Positions 1 to 5,682 of a stretch of DNA of 7,258 nucleotides are shown in pieces. Within the stretch, counting starts at the first letter, position 1. Every line of letters begins with the position of its first letter. A model generated the notes under the pieces. It was not told where the DNA came from. It made no database searches and worked only from the letters and a program-made list of their open reading frames with translations. This stretch comes from an uncultured Clostridium sp. (lineage in GTDB: Bacteria; Bacillota; Clostridia; Clostridiales; Clostridiaceae). The stretch lies in assembly GCA_934777095.1 (NCBI GenBank), contig CAKVNP010000103.1, positions 1-7,258 of the forward strand, in the 5' to 3' direction. The position numbers and the translations under genes are program-made.

Positions 1-483
1 GCCTATAAAGCCAGCTCCAATTACTGTAACTCTCTTTAATGAATCATCTTCCATTAGTGCTTTTACTTTATGTCCATCATCCATTGATTTTAAAGTAAGT
101 ACATTTTCATTATCAATTCCCTTTATTGGAGGAATTATGCTGGCAGCACCTGTTGCAATCATTAACTTATCATATTTATCTTCAAAAACAGTATTATCAG
201 CAAGATTTTTAACCTTTAAAGATTTATCCTTAAAATCTACTTCGGTTACCTCATGCTTTATTAAAATATTAATACCTGCTTCTTTAAATTTCTCTGGTGT
301 TCTTGCTATCATTTCATTTGAATCCTCAAAAAATCCACCAGTATAATATGGTAGCCCACAAGCTCCAAAAGAAACTATTTCACCCTTTTCATATACCACT
401 ACCTCATCCTTTGGACAAAGTCTTTTAAATTTTGCTGCTGCACTCATTCCTGCAGCAATTCCACCTATTATTACTACTTTCAT
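1..483 (-). CDS. CoA-disulfide reductase-like FAD/NAD(P) oxidoreductase (N-terminal part, runs off left edge)
   Basis: The first 161 residues of a pyridine nucleotide-disulfide oxidoreductase are present; the rest lies beyond the left edge. Residues 3-17 form the FAD-binding Rossmann start (VVIIGGIAAGMSAA). Residues 38-47 read SFGACGLPYY, placing a single redox cysteine at Cys42 as in CoA-disulfide reductases and related NADH oxidases and peroxidases, which use one Cys rather than a CxxxxC pair. The NAD(P)-binding GxGxxG begins at residue 156 and is the last thing in the window. The family reduces CoA disulfide, persulfides, O2 or peroxide with NAD(P)H in the cytoplasm. The CGLPYY form favours CoA-disulfide reductase over NADH oxidase, but the missing C-terminus, which might include a rhodanese domain, is needed to decide. 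The ATG at 483 follows AAAGGA by 10 nt. It lies 28 bp after the LiaF-like gene on the same strand, so the two probably share a transcript. Confidence 0.9.
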   Translation of the reverse strand, partial: MKVVIIGGIAAGMSAAAKFKRLCPKDEVVVYEKGEIVSFGACGLPYYTGGFFEDSNEMIARTPEKFKEAGINILIKHEVTEVDFKDKSLKVKNLADNTVFEDKYDKLMIATGAASIIPPIKGIDNENVLTLKSMDDGHKVKALMEDDSLKRVTVIGAGFIG

Positions 484-511
484 TACTCAATCATCCTTTG
501 TTTAAATAAAA

Positions 512-1255
512 TTATTTTATGTCTATTCCTCCAAATATTGAAGTATATTTTACTTTTATCTTTGGTGCTCCTGCGATATTTTTATTTTCCCTATATGATA
601 ATCCTCCTAATATAGGTGTACCAGATAATGTTTCTACATTAACATCTGATGGTACATATATATCAACACCTGAAAAAATATTACTTATATCAAGTACAAT
701 ATCATTAGTTATCTGAGCATCTCTTAAATCAATAACTATTCCAGAAAAAACACCTTCAACTTTAATTCCCTTTAAATTAGGATTAGTTAATTTAAAATCC
801 CTACTACCAAAAATCACTGAAAAATTTGGATATTGGCTATTATCATATTCTGTTGAACTGGTATTATTATCTTCTGCTTTATACTCTGTTTTATATTCTG
901 TGTCAAAAGTAATTTTTTCTTTATCGCTATCTTTATCATTTCTAAAAAAAGAAAAAATTATTGATAAACCTAAAGCAATAATTAAAATTGGAATAACTAA
1001 CCTCCAAATAATTCTTGTATTTACAATGTCAAGACAATCTATTAATAATACTCCACCTATAATTACTAAAATAGATGGCCCCCAGGAAAATCCGTTTTTA
1101 CAAATTGAAATAACACCTGGTACAATTAGAAACAAAGTCCACCATCCTGGAAAGAATAAATTAACATTCCACCAGTCTAATACATTACCTGAAAATACAA
1201 CTCCTACTGCAACTATAACCAATCCCCATAACAACTTCGAATAATCTTTTCTCAT
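512..1255 (-). CDS. LiaF-like membrane protein (four TM helices plus C-terminal beta-repeat domain)
   Basis: A 247-residue membrane protein. Hydrophobic segments at about residues 7-22, 38-52, 60-76 and 82-104 form a four-helix N-terminal bundle rich in Trp and Gly, as in the LiaI/LiaF-type transmembrane domain. A polar, acidic linker (105-142) follows. The soluble C-terminal domain repeats an I/V-F-(S/G)-G unit about four times (near 148, 170, 194 and 240), including FSGVDIYVPSDVNVE. That pattern is typical of the cell-wall-active antibiotic response (LiaF C-terminal) beta-helix domain. In Bacillus, LiaF restrains the LiaRS two-component system that senses envelope stress. No histidine kinase or response regulator is encoded here, so a Lia-type role is not shown; many clostridial paralogues are uncharacterised. 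The ATG at 1255 follows an AGAGGGGTG ribosome binding site by about 5 nt. It is transcribed towards the disulfide reductase-like gene and diverges from the Nudix gene. Confidence 0.85.
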   Translation of the reverse strand: MRKDYSKLLWGLVIVAVGVVFSGNVLDWWNVNLFFPGWWTLFLIVPGVISICKNGFSWGPSILVIIGGVLLIDCLDIVNTRIIWRLVIPILIIALGLSIIFSFFRNDKDSDKEKITFDTEYKTEYKAEDNNTSSTEYDNSQYPNFSVIFGSRDFKLTNPNLKGIKVEGVFSGIVIDLRDAQITNDIVLDISNIFSGVDIYVPSDVNVETLSGTPILGGLSYRENKNIAGAPKIKVKYTSIFGGIDIK

Positions 1256-1290
1256 AAATACACCCCTCTTATTTTTACATACTTGACTAT

Positions 1291-1296
1291 ATTATA
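1291..1296 (-). promoter_or_regulatory. Probable -10 box for the LiaF-like operon
   Basis: On the minus strand this reads TATAAT, 35 nt upstream of the LiaF-like start codon. At a 17-bp spacing the -35 position is a poor match (TATATT), and there is no extended TG. The call rests on the perfect hexamer and its position alone, which is weak evidence in AT-rich DNA. Confidence 0.35.
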
Positions 1297-1332
1297 TCCC
1301 TTTAAGCCCAAAAAATATAGTATTTATCCATA

Positions 1333-1341
1333 TGCTATAAT
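1333..1341 (+). promoter_or_regulatory. Extended -10 promoter for the Nudix gene
   Basis: The bases read TGCTATAAT, a perfect -10 hexamer (1336-1341) preceded by the TGn extension that can compensate for a missing -35 element. No good -35 is present at 16-18 bp upstream. The start codon lies about 31 nt downstream, leaving a short leader with the AAGGAGG ribosome binding site at 1361-1367. Confidence 0.55.
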
Positions 1342-1372
1342 TAAATAAAATACTATTTTAAAGGAGGAAATC

Positions 1373-1891
1373 ATGAATTTATACGAAGAAACATTAACTG
1401 AAGAACTTGTATATAAAGGAGACTACTTAGATATTTTTCATACTGAAGTAAAACTTCCTAATGGAAAAAAGGGAGCAAGGGATATTATAAAACATCCGGG
1501 TGCATGTGCTATTATTCCTTTTTTAGATAATGAAAATGTAATCTTAATTGAACAATTTAGAAAACCTCTTGATAAAACAATACTTGAAATTCCTGCTGGA
1601 AAATTAAATAAAGCTGAAAATCCTCAAGAATGTGCCTTAAGAGAATTACAAGAAGAAACAGGCTATAAAGCAAATGAAATGATTTATCTAGGCAGTATTG
1701 CCCCTCAGCCTGGCTTCTGCGATGAAATAATCCATTTATTTAAAGCGTCCAGCTTAACAAAAGGCGAAAAACACGAAGATGAAGATGAATTTACCAAAGT
1801 AAAATCATTCCCATTATCAAAAGTAAAAGAAATGATAAGAGAAGGAGAAATAATAGATGGTAAAACCATCAGTATCATGGCCTTCCTCTAA
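1373..1891 (+). CDS. nudF: Nudix hydrolase, ADP-ribose pyrophosphatase type
   Basis: A 172-residue cytoplasmic Nudix hydrolase. Residues 76-98 match the full Nudix box Gx5Ex7REUxEExGU: Gly76, Glu82, Arg90-Glu91, Glu94-Glu95 and Gly97-Tyr98. The glutamates bind the catalytic Mg2+ or Mn2+. Pro113, 16 residues after Gly97 within APQPGFCDE, is the hallmark that distinguishes ADP-ribose pyrophosphatases from other Nudix enzymes. The expected reaction is ADP-ribose to AMP plus ribose 5-phosphate, which clears free ADP-ribose arising from NAD turnover. The length is slightly short of the 180-210 usual for the family, yet the C-terminal helix and the GEIIDGKTI segment before the last strand are intact. 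The ATG has an ideal AAGGAGG 5 nt upstream. The gene stands alone with its own promoter and terminator. Substrate specificity is inferred from motifs only. Confidence 0.93.
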   Translation: MNLYEETLTEELVYKGDYLDIFHTEVKLPNGKKGARDIIKHPGACAIIPFLDNENVILIEQFRKPLDKTILEIPAGKLNKAENPQECALRELQEETGYKANEMIYLGSIAPQPGFCDEIIHLFKASSLTKGEKHEDEDEFTKVKSFPLSKVKEMIREGEIIDGKTISIMAFL

Positions 1892-1899
1892 ACTATTGA

Positions 1900-1946
1900 T
1901 TTACGGCAAAAAAGGGTAATTATTATCCCCTCTTTTTGCTCGTAAA
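1900..1946. terminator. Bidirectional terminator between nudF and the phosphatase operon
   Basis: The arms TTTACGGCAAAAA (1900-1912) and TTTTTGC-t-CGTAAA (1933-1946) pair with one bulge, and GGG (1914-1916) pairs with the C-run at 1927-1930. The A-run on one side and T-run on the other give a U-tract after the GGG/CCC stem in both directions. It lies 8 bp past the Nudix stop and 68 bp past the convergent histidine phosphatase stop, so it can serve both genes. Confidence 0.75.
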
Positions 1947-2014
1947 ATCCAGCCAGTTTATTATTAAGTTATGATTCTCTCTTCTCTTTCAATAATTTAT
2001 CTAGATGATTAATT

Positions 2015-2620
2015 CTACTGATTATGAGAATTATCGGCTGGTAATTCTATGGTCATTTGTCCATTTTCTACGTTTATTATAGTAAGACTTGTATTATGAA
2101 TTTCTGGTCCTTGCCAGATATCATTTATTTCTGAACCATTTACTATTTTATATATTGCTTTAATTGCTAATGCATGCGTTACCAGCAATACATTGCCTTC
2201 AGGATTATTTTCTATTATTATATCTAAACCCTTTTTAATTCTTTCAACAAATTGTGAAATAGTTTCTCCATCTATTGGCTCATACTTACCTGGATTATTC
2301 CATAAATTATTCACTACATCAGGATATTTTTCTTTTACTTCTGAATGGCTTGTCCCTTCCCAGCATCCAAAATGCATTTCTTTAAAATTATCTAATAAGA
2401 TTATTTCATTACTTCTACCATCTACTATATACCTTGCTGTATCATATGCCCTGCCTAATGGACTTGAATATACAGCTACAAACTTACAATCCTTAAGCCT
2501 ATTACCAAGGTTTTTAGCTTCTTGTATCCCCTTGCCGCTTAAATTTGAATTGGCCCATCCCTGCATTTTTCCTGCTATATTCCATTCGGTTTCTCCATGC
2601 CTCGTTAAATAAATTCTCAT
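2015..2620 (-). CDS. Histidine phosphatase family protein (phosphoglycerate mutase-like)
   Basis: A 201-residue member of the histidine phosphatase (dPGM-like) superfamily. Residues 7-10 are RHGE, with His8 the expected phospho-acceptor. Arg57 lies in YSSPLGRAYDTA, Glu81 in the EMHFGCWEG segment is the probable general acid, and His149 in VTHALAIKAI is the second catalytic histidine. At about 200 residues it fits the broad-specificity or alpha-ribazole phosphatase (PhoE/CobC-like) branch better than true glycolytic phosphoglycerate mutase, which is about 230-250 residues. No cobalamin gene is nearby, so CobC is not supported; the substrate is unknown. The C-terminus is short and polar. The ATG at 2620 is preceded by AAAGGA 11 nt away. 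It begins 26 bp after the HAD hydrolase stop on the same strand, so the two phosphatases almost certainly form one transcript. Confidence 0.9.
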   Translation of the reverse strand: MRIYLTRHGETEWNIAGKMQGWANSNLSGKGIQEAKNLGNRLKDCKFVAVYSSPLGRAYDTARYIVDGRSNEIILLDNFKEMHFGCWEGTSHSEVKEKYPDVVNNLWNNPGKYEPIDGETISQFVERIKKGLDIIIENNPEGNVLLVTHALAIKAIYKIVNGSEINDIWQGPEIHNTSLTIINVENGQMTIELPADNSHNQ

Positions 2621-2646
2621 AAATTCTTAAATCCTTTCATATTTTT

Positions 2647-3507
2647 CTACATTTCAAATGCTTGATATATTGCTTTTGCTACCCCGTCATTGTAATTAGT
2701 ATCTGTAATATATGTTGCTATTTCCTTAATTTCATCAACGGCATTAGCCATTGCAAAGGAATTTTTAAATTCAGTAAACATAGAATAGTCATTATAACTA
2801 TCGCCTAAAACAATTACCTCATCCTTTTTTATACCTATTTTTTCTATTACTTTTGCTAAGATAATTCCCTTTTGTGCATCAATGCTATTTATTTCTATAT
2901 TAGTAGGGAAAGTAGATGCCACAGATAATGATCCTAATCCGCTGATTTGTTCTTTTAATCTATTCATAAATTCAACACTATCATGGAATGCCATAATTTT
3001 ATATATTTCAATTTTAGCATCCACTAATTCATTTATATCAGAAATATATTTAGGTTTTACCATTGCTAAATGGTTCTTTACTAATTCTATAATTTCCTCC
3101 CTGCTTTCATTAGGATTAAACTCACTTACTCGTTTAACATAATTTTTAAATGTTTCTTCCTCTGAGGCAGTTATGTATATACCATTACTAGCATAAATCT
3201 CCATTACTAAGTTATTGCTCTTCATAATTTCTGCTATTTTTTCTATCTTATCAAGATCTATAGCTATGCTTTCTAATATATTCCCATCTTTATCTCTATA
3301 TTCAGCCCCGTTCATAACTATTGCTTCACAATTTAATTTATTTTCATCAATAAACGGTTTTACCATAGAATAGTCTCTTCCTGTAACTATTGTAAAATGC
3401 ATTCCTCTTTCTTGCGCTTCCCTGATAGCTTTTAAATTTCCTTCTGATATTAAATGTTTATCATTTAATAAAGTACCATCCATATCTGATGCTATAAGTT
3501 TTATCAT
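2647..3507 (-). CDS. Cof-type HAD-IIB family hydrolase (sugar phosphatase-like)
   Basis: A 286-residue haloacid dehalogenase-superfamily phosphatase, the usual length for the Cof subfamily. Motif I is DMDGT at residues 8-12, with Asp8 the nucleophile and Asp10 the general acid. Motif II is Thr42 in VTGR, motif III is Lys213 in AQKG, and motif IV is GDSYND at 235-240, holding the Mg2+-binding aspartates. The large C2B cap domain (about residues 85-200) lies between motifs II and III. Relatives dephosphorylate sugar phosphates, flavin mononucleotide or pyridoxal phosphate with overlapping specificity, so no substrate is assigned. The ATG at 3507 is preceded by AAGGAG 9 nt away. It is first in a two-gene operon with the histidine phosphatase and diverges from the metal transporter gene. 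Confidence 0.92.
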   Translation of the reverse strand: MIKLIASDMDGTLLNDKHLISEGNLKAIREAQERGMHFTIVTGRDYSMVKPFIDENKLNCEAIVMNGAEYRDKDGNILESIAIDLDKIEKIAEIMKSNNLVMEIYASNGIYITASEEETFKNYVKRVSEFNPNESREEIIELVKNHLAMVKPKYISDINELVDAKIEIYKIMAFHDSVEFMNRLKEQISGLGSLSVASTFPTNIEINSIDAQKGIILAKVIEKIGIKKDEVIVLGDSYNDYSMFTEFKNSFAMANAVDEIKEIATYITDTNYNDGVAKAIYQAFEM

Positions 3508-3543
3508 TTTCTCTTTCTCCTTTTAATTAACAATATATTAGTT

Positions 3544-3572
3544 ATAATAATACTTCTTTTTTTACTACTTAA
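3544..3572 (-). promoter_or_regulatory. Candidate promoter for the HAD-histidine phosphatase operon
   Basis: On the minus strand, TTAAGT (3567-3572) and TATTAT (3544-3549) are separated by 17 bp, a plausible -35/-10 pair about 37 nt upstream of the HAD start codon. The match is moderate and the base composition makes chance hits likely. Confidence 0.4.
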
Positions 3573-3574
3573 AT

Positions 3575-3589
3575 CATAATATAATTATG
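3575..3589 (+). promoter_or_regulatory. -10 box with overlapping inverted repeat upstream of zupT
   Basis: The sequence is CATAAT-ATA-ATTATG, a perfect inverted repeat with 6-nt arms and a 3-nt centre. It contains the hexamer TATAAT (3580-3585), 29 nt before the transporter start codon. A dyad over the -10 is where a repressor could block transcription, for example a Fur-family metal regulator. The spacing does not match the 6-1-6 Fur/PerR-type consensus, so no regulator is named. Confidence 0.4.
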
Positions 3590-3614
3590 TAACAAATTTC
3601 AATGAGGTAAAATT

Positions 3615-4394
3615 ATGATAGATCAAAATTCTCTTTTTTCACTTATACTTTCCACACTTGCAGGATTATCTACAGTAATTGGTGCTATATTAATATTTTT
3701 TACCAAAACTAAAAATAATAAATTTCTTACCTTCTCATTAGGATTTTCAGCTGGTGTAATGATTTCTGTTTCATTTACAGACCTCTTTCCTACTGCAGAA
3801 GATGCAATATCAAAATATCATGGGAAAACAAATGGTGTACTATGGTCCATATTATTTCTGCTTATTGGAGCATTAATTGCCTTTTTAATAGATCATTTTA
3901 TTCCTGATGAATCCGAAGGGCACTATGGTGAAATTGACCAAGCCACAGGGTTATTTAGAGTTGGTTTAGTATCTACCATAGCTTTGATGCTTCATAACTT
4001 CCCAGAAGGAATTGCTACTTTTGTATCTGGCTATCAAAACTCAGCACTTGGATTAACCGTTGCCTTTGCAATAGCCTTGCATAACATTCCTGAAGGAATT
4101 GCCATTGCTATGCCTATATATTATTCAACCAAAAGCAGGTATAAGGCTATAAAATATTCTTTTTTATCTGGTATGGCGGAGCCATTAGGTGCATTTTTAT
4201 CTTTTCTATTTTTAAAGCCTTTTATTAATGAACTGATTTTAGGAATAATATTTGCCATAGTTGCTGGCATAATGCTATATATTTCCCTAGCAGAACTGTT
4301 TCCATCCTCTAGAAAATACGGTCAGATTAATTTATCCATTTTATCAATTTTTTTAGGTTTTGCTATCATGCCAATAAGCCATCTACTACTTTAA
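3615..4394 (+). CDS. zupT: ZIP-family divalent metal transporter (ZupT-like)
   Basis: A 259-residue integral membrane protein with about eight hydrophobic segments, the normal size and topology for bacterial ZIP transporters. The two metal-site helices are clear: LHNFPEG around His127-Gly132 and LHNIPEG around His156-Gly161, each supplying His, Asn and Glu ligands to the transport site. A further conserved segment, SGMAEPLGAF (185-194), follows in the next helix. Family members import Zn2+ and often Fe2+, Mn2+ or Co2+ across the cytoplasmic membrane. The loop between the third and fourth helices (about 95-115) is acidic with one His, shorter than the His-rich loops of eukaryotic ZIPs. The ATG at 3615 follows GAGGT by 6 nt. 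The gene appears monocistronic: the HAD operon diverges upstream and 113 bp separate it from the next gene. Metal preference cannot be read from sequence. Confidence 0.93.
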   Translation: MIDQNSLFSLILSTLAGLSTVIGAILIFFTKTKNNKFLTFSLGFSAGVMISVSFTDLFPTAEDAISKYHGKTNGVLWSILFLLIGALIAFLIDHFIPDESEGHYGEIDQATGLFRVGLVSTIALMLHNFPEGIATFVSGYQNSALGLTVAFAIALHNIPEGIAIAMPIYYSTKSRYKAIKYSFLSGMAEPLGAFLSFLFLKPFINELILGIIFAIVAGIMLYISLAELFPSSRKYGQINLSILSIFLGFAIMPISHLLL

Positions 4395-4493
4395 TTTAAC
4401 TAATTACTTCTTGTACTACTACTTAGATTATATACTTAATAATACCAAAAATAATTATTTATAGAAATTCACTTATATATCATAATATTTTAT

Positions 4494-4501
4494 AGGTGGT
4501 G
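4494..4501 (+). promoter_or_regulatory. Ribosome binding site that fixes the start of the Clp-N/GNAT gene
   Basis: AGGTGGTG lies 6 nt before the ATG at 4508. Two in-frame GTG codons (4496 and 4499) lie inside this Shine-Dalgarno sequence itself, so they are unlikely starts, and no second purine-rich site lies upstream of them. This removes four residues from the longest possible reading frame. Confidence 0.75.
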
Positions 4502-4507
4502 AATTTT

Positions 4508-5344
4508 ATGAGCAATATATATTTAACAAATAGACTCAAGAGAGTATTAAATATAACTGAAGAATCACTTAAAGATACTGATGCAATTTTTCCTATAAAT
4601 ATTTTTCTAGCTTTACTCTTAGAAAATACAGGAACTCTAAAAAACTTAAATAATCAATATAACAAATATATTAACAATCTTTATGATTTATCAATAAACA
4701 TAAATAAAAAAAAGATACAGAAACGTATTTATCACCCATTTTTCACACATTCAATTTCATCCACTACATTAGAAGTAATTAATAAAAGCCTTGTTATAAT
4801 GAATTCAACAAATCAAATATATCTTAATGAAGGACATCTTCTAAAAGCCATTTTTTCCTCTGCAAATGAAATTAAGGACTTTTTCTCTCCTTCTGATATA
4901 GAGAATATTTTAAAAATTACTGCTTCACCAAAAGATCTTATTGTGGACTTAAATTTATATATACCTCTACATTATGATTTAAATGATTTCAAAATTAGTG
5001 CTGCCAGCAAAGAATTAGAGTACCCTATTTATAATTATGTTGGTAAAAAATTTAATTATAATTGGGCTGATACCCTGATAAACCTTTTTTATTTAGATAA
5101 AATACCTATCTATATCTGCACGCACAAAAATAATATTATAGGCTTTGCTGCCTATGATGCTTTTGGAAGCAGCTTTTTTGGACCAATGGGAGTTTCTGAT
5201 GCTTTTAGAAATAAAAAAATTGGACATTCCCTTTTATCCATTTGCCTAGAAAATATGAAAAAGCGCGGGGACAGTTATTGTTTAATAAAGGATGCTGGTC
5301 CAATAGAGTTTTATGAAAGATGCTGTAATGCAAGACTTGTTTAA
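4508..5344 (+). CDS. Probable Clp-N-like domain fused to a GNAT acetyltransferase
   Basis: A 278-residue protein with two parts. The N-terminal half has two segments with the Clp-N repeat layout (helix, then a short turn with a hydrophobic 'xxHLLxAL'-like helix): residues 6-46 (LTNRLKRVLNI, then INIFLALLLEN) and 86-128 (TTLEVINKSL, then NEGHLLKAIF). In ClpC/ClpA/ClpB this double repeat docks adaptors or substrates; here there is no AAA+ ATPase. The C-terminal part (about 178-278) is GNAT-like: a beta strand IIGFAAYDAF, then FFGPMGVSDAFRNKKIGHSLL at 223-243 matching acetyl-CoA-binding motif A ((R/Q)xxGx(G/A), with His replacing the last Gly), and GPIEFYERC, a segment common near GNAT C-termini. 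The protein stops eight residues later, earlier than I would expect. No promoter was clear. Substrate and role are unknown; the GNAT call is firm, the Clp-N call moderate. Confidence 0.82.
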   Translation: MSNIYLTNRLKRVLNITEESLKDTDAIFPINIFLALLLENTGTLKNLNNQYNKYINNLYDLSININKKKIQKRIYHPFFTHSISSTTLEVINKSLVIMNSTNQIYLNEGHLLKAIFSSANEIKDFFSPSDIENILKITASPKDLIVDLNLYIPLHYDLNDFKISAASKELEYPIYNYVGKKFNYNWADTLINLFYLDKIPIYICTHKNNIIGFAAYDAFGSSFFGPMGVSDAFRNKKIGHSLLSICLENMKKRGDSYCLIKDAGPIEFYERCCNARLV

Positions 5345-5366
5345 TAACTTCACCTTTTTCTTGCAT
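5328..5366 (+). repeat. Inverted repeat spanning the GNAT gene stop codon
   Basis: ATGCAAGA (5328-5335) and TCTTGCAT (5359-5366) are exact 8-nt inverted copies separated by 23 nt that include the TAA TAA stops. The transcript could form a hairpin, followed after about 11 nt by a short T-rich run (ATTTTTTA). It may act as a weak terminator or 3' stabiliser. The long loop and distant T-run make either role uncertain. Confidence 0.35.
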
Positions 5367-5419
5367 AAATTTCACATATTTTTTATACTAAATATATGTT
5401 AATTTATTACTATTATTAG

Positions 5420-5425
5420 TATAAT
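5420..5425 (+). promoter_or_regulatory. Probable -10 box for the 30-residue peptide gene
   Basis: A perfect TATAAT, 56 nt upstream of the peptide's ATG, in a gene-free stretch after the GNAT gene. At a 17-bp spacing the -35 region reads TGTTAA, a poor match. It would give a leader of about 50 nt. Confidence 0.4.
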
Positions 5426-5481
5426 CATATTAATAAAGTATTTAAAACGTATTAATTCTAATGTAATAGGAGTGCTGTGAT

Positions 5482-5574
5482 ATGGCTATATTTTTTTCTG
5501 TAGTATTATGTGGCTTAGTTTTTGCTATTGGTGAAATTATCTATGATATGATAACTGATACAATCATTCCATAA
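5482..5574 (+). CDS. Small hydrophobic membrane peptide, 30 residues
   Basis: I do not recognise this gene. The frame encodes 30 residues beginning MAIFFSVVLCGLVF. Residues 3-20 form one probable transmembrane helix, broken only by Glu18. The C-terminal tail is acidic (Asp22, Asp26) and ends Ile-Ile-Pro. There is no Lys or Arg at all, so net charge is about -3. Support for a real gene comes from its surroundings: AGGAG lies 9 nt before the ATG, a TATAAT lies 56 nt upstream, and a strong intrinsic terminator begins 21 bp after the stop. Size and layout resemble short membrane subunits (KdpF- or CydX-like) or type I toxin peptides, but no partner operon and no obvious antisense RNA promoter is visible, and the Lys/Arg-rich tail common in such toxins is missing. 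Function unassigned. Confidence 0.6.
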   Translation: MAIFFSVVLCGLVFAIGEIIYDMITDTIIP

Positions 5575-5594
5575 CAAATAATATTACTTTTGAT

Positions 5595-5630
5595 AGAATA
5601 TTAATTTTATTTATTAATATTCTTTTTTTT
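5595..5630 (+). terminator. Intrinsic terminator after the 30-residue peptide gene
   Basis: AGAATATTAAT (5595-5605) and ATTAATATTCT (5613-5623) form a perfect 11-bp stem with a 7-nt loop, followed directly by an unbroken T-run to 5630. The stem is AT-rich, as is common in clostridia. It would end transcripts of the small peptide gene and any read-through from the GNAT gene. Confidence 0.85.
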
Positions 5631-5682
5631 GCATAAAATCAGAGTAAAACTTTTTTAATCGTATACAAATTTAATTAATAAT

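Noticed and set aside
137..346. Plus-strand 69-codon open frame
   Set aside because: It lies opposite the disulfide reductase-like gene, has no ribosome binding site and no recognisable domain. It is a shadow of the minus-strand gene.
519..1244. Two plus-strand open frames (519-716 and 900-1244) opposite the LiaF-like gene
   Set aside because: They are antisense to a clearly recognisable membrane protein, of low complexity and without ribosome binding sites.
2015..2620. Glycolytic phosphoglycerate mutase or alpha-ribazole phosphatase (CobC) as a firm assignment
   Set aside because: The protein is shorter than glycolytic dPGM, and there are no cobalamin genes nearby; only the superfamily is supported.
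2193..3142. Plus-strand open frames opposite the two phosphatase genes (2193-2612 and 2882-3142)
   Set aside because: The minus-strand frames hold complete catalytic motifs for histidine phosphatase and HAD families; the plus-strand ones show none.
4496..4507. GTG start giving a four-residue longer Clp-N/GNAT protein
   Set aside because: Both GTG codons are part of the Shine-Dalgarno sequence that is correctly spaced for the ATG at 4508.
5345..5481. Riboswitch or T-box in the gap after the GNAT gene
   Set aside because: No conserved riboswitch core or T-box sequence is visible, and the stretch is short and very AT-rich.
5482..5680. Type I toxin-antitoxin locus made of the 30-residue peptide and an antisense RNA
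   Set aside because: I could not find a convincing minus-strand promoter in or just beyond the terminator region, and the peptide lacks the Lys/Arg-rich tail common in such toxins. It remains only a possibility.
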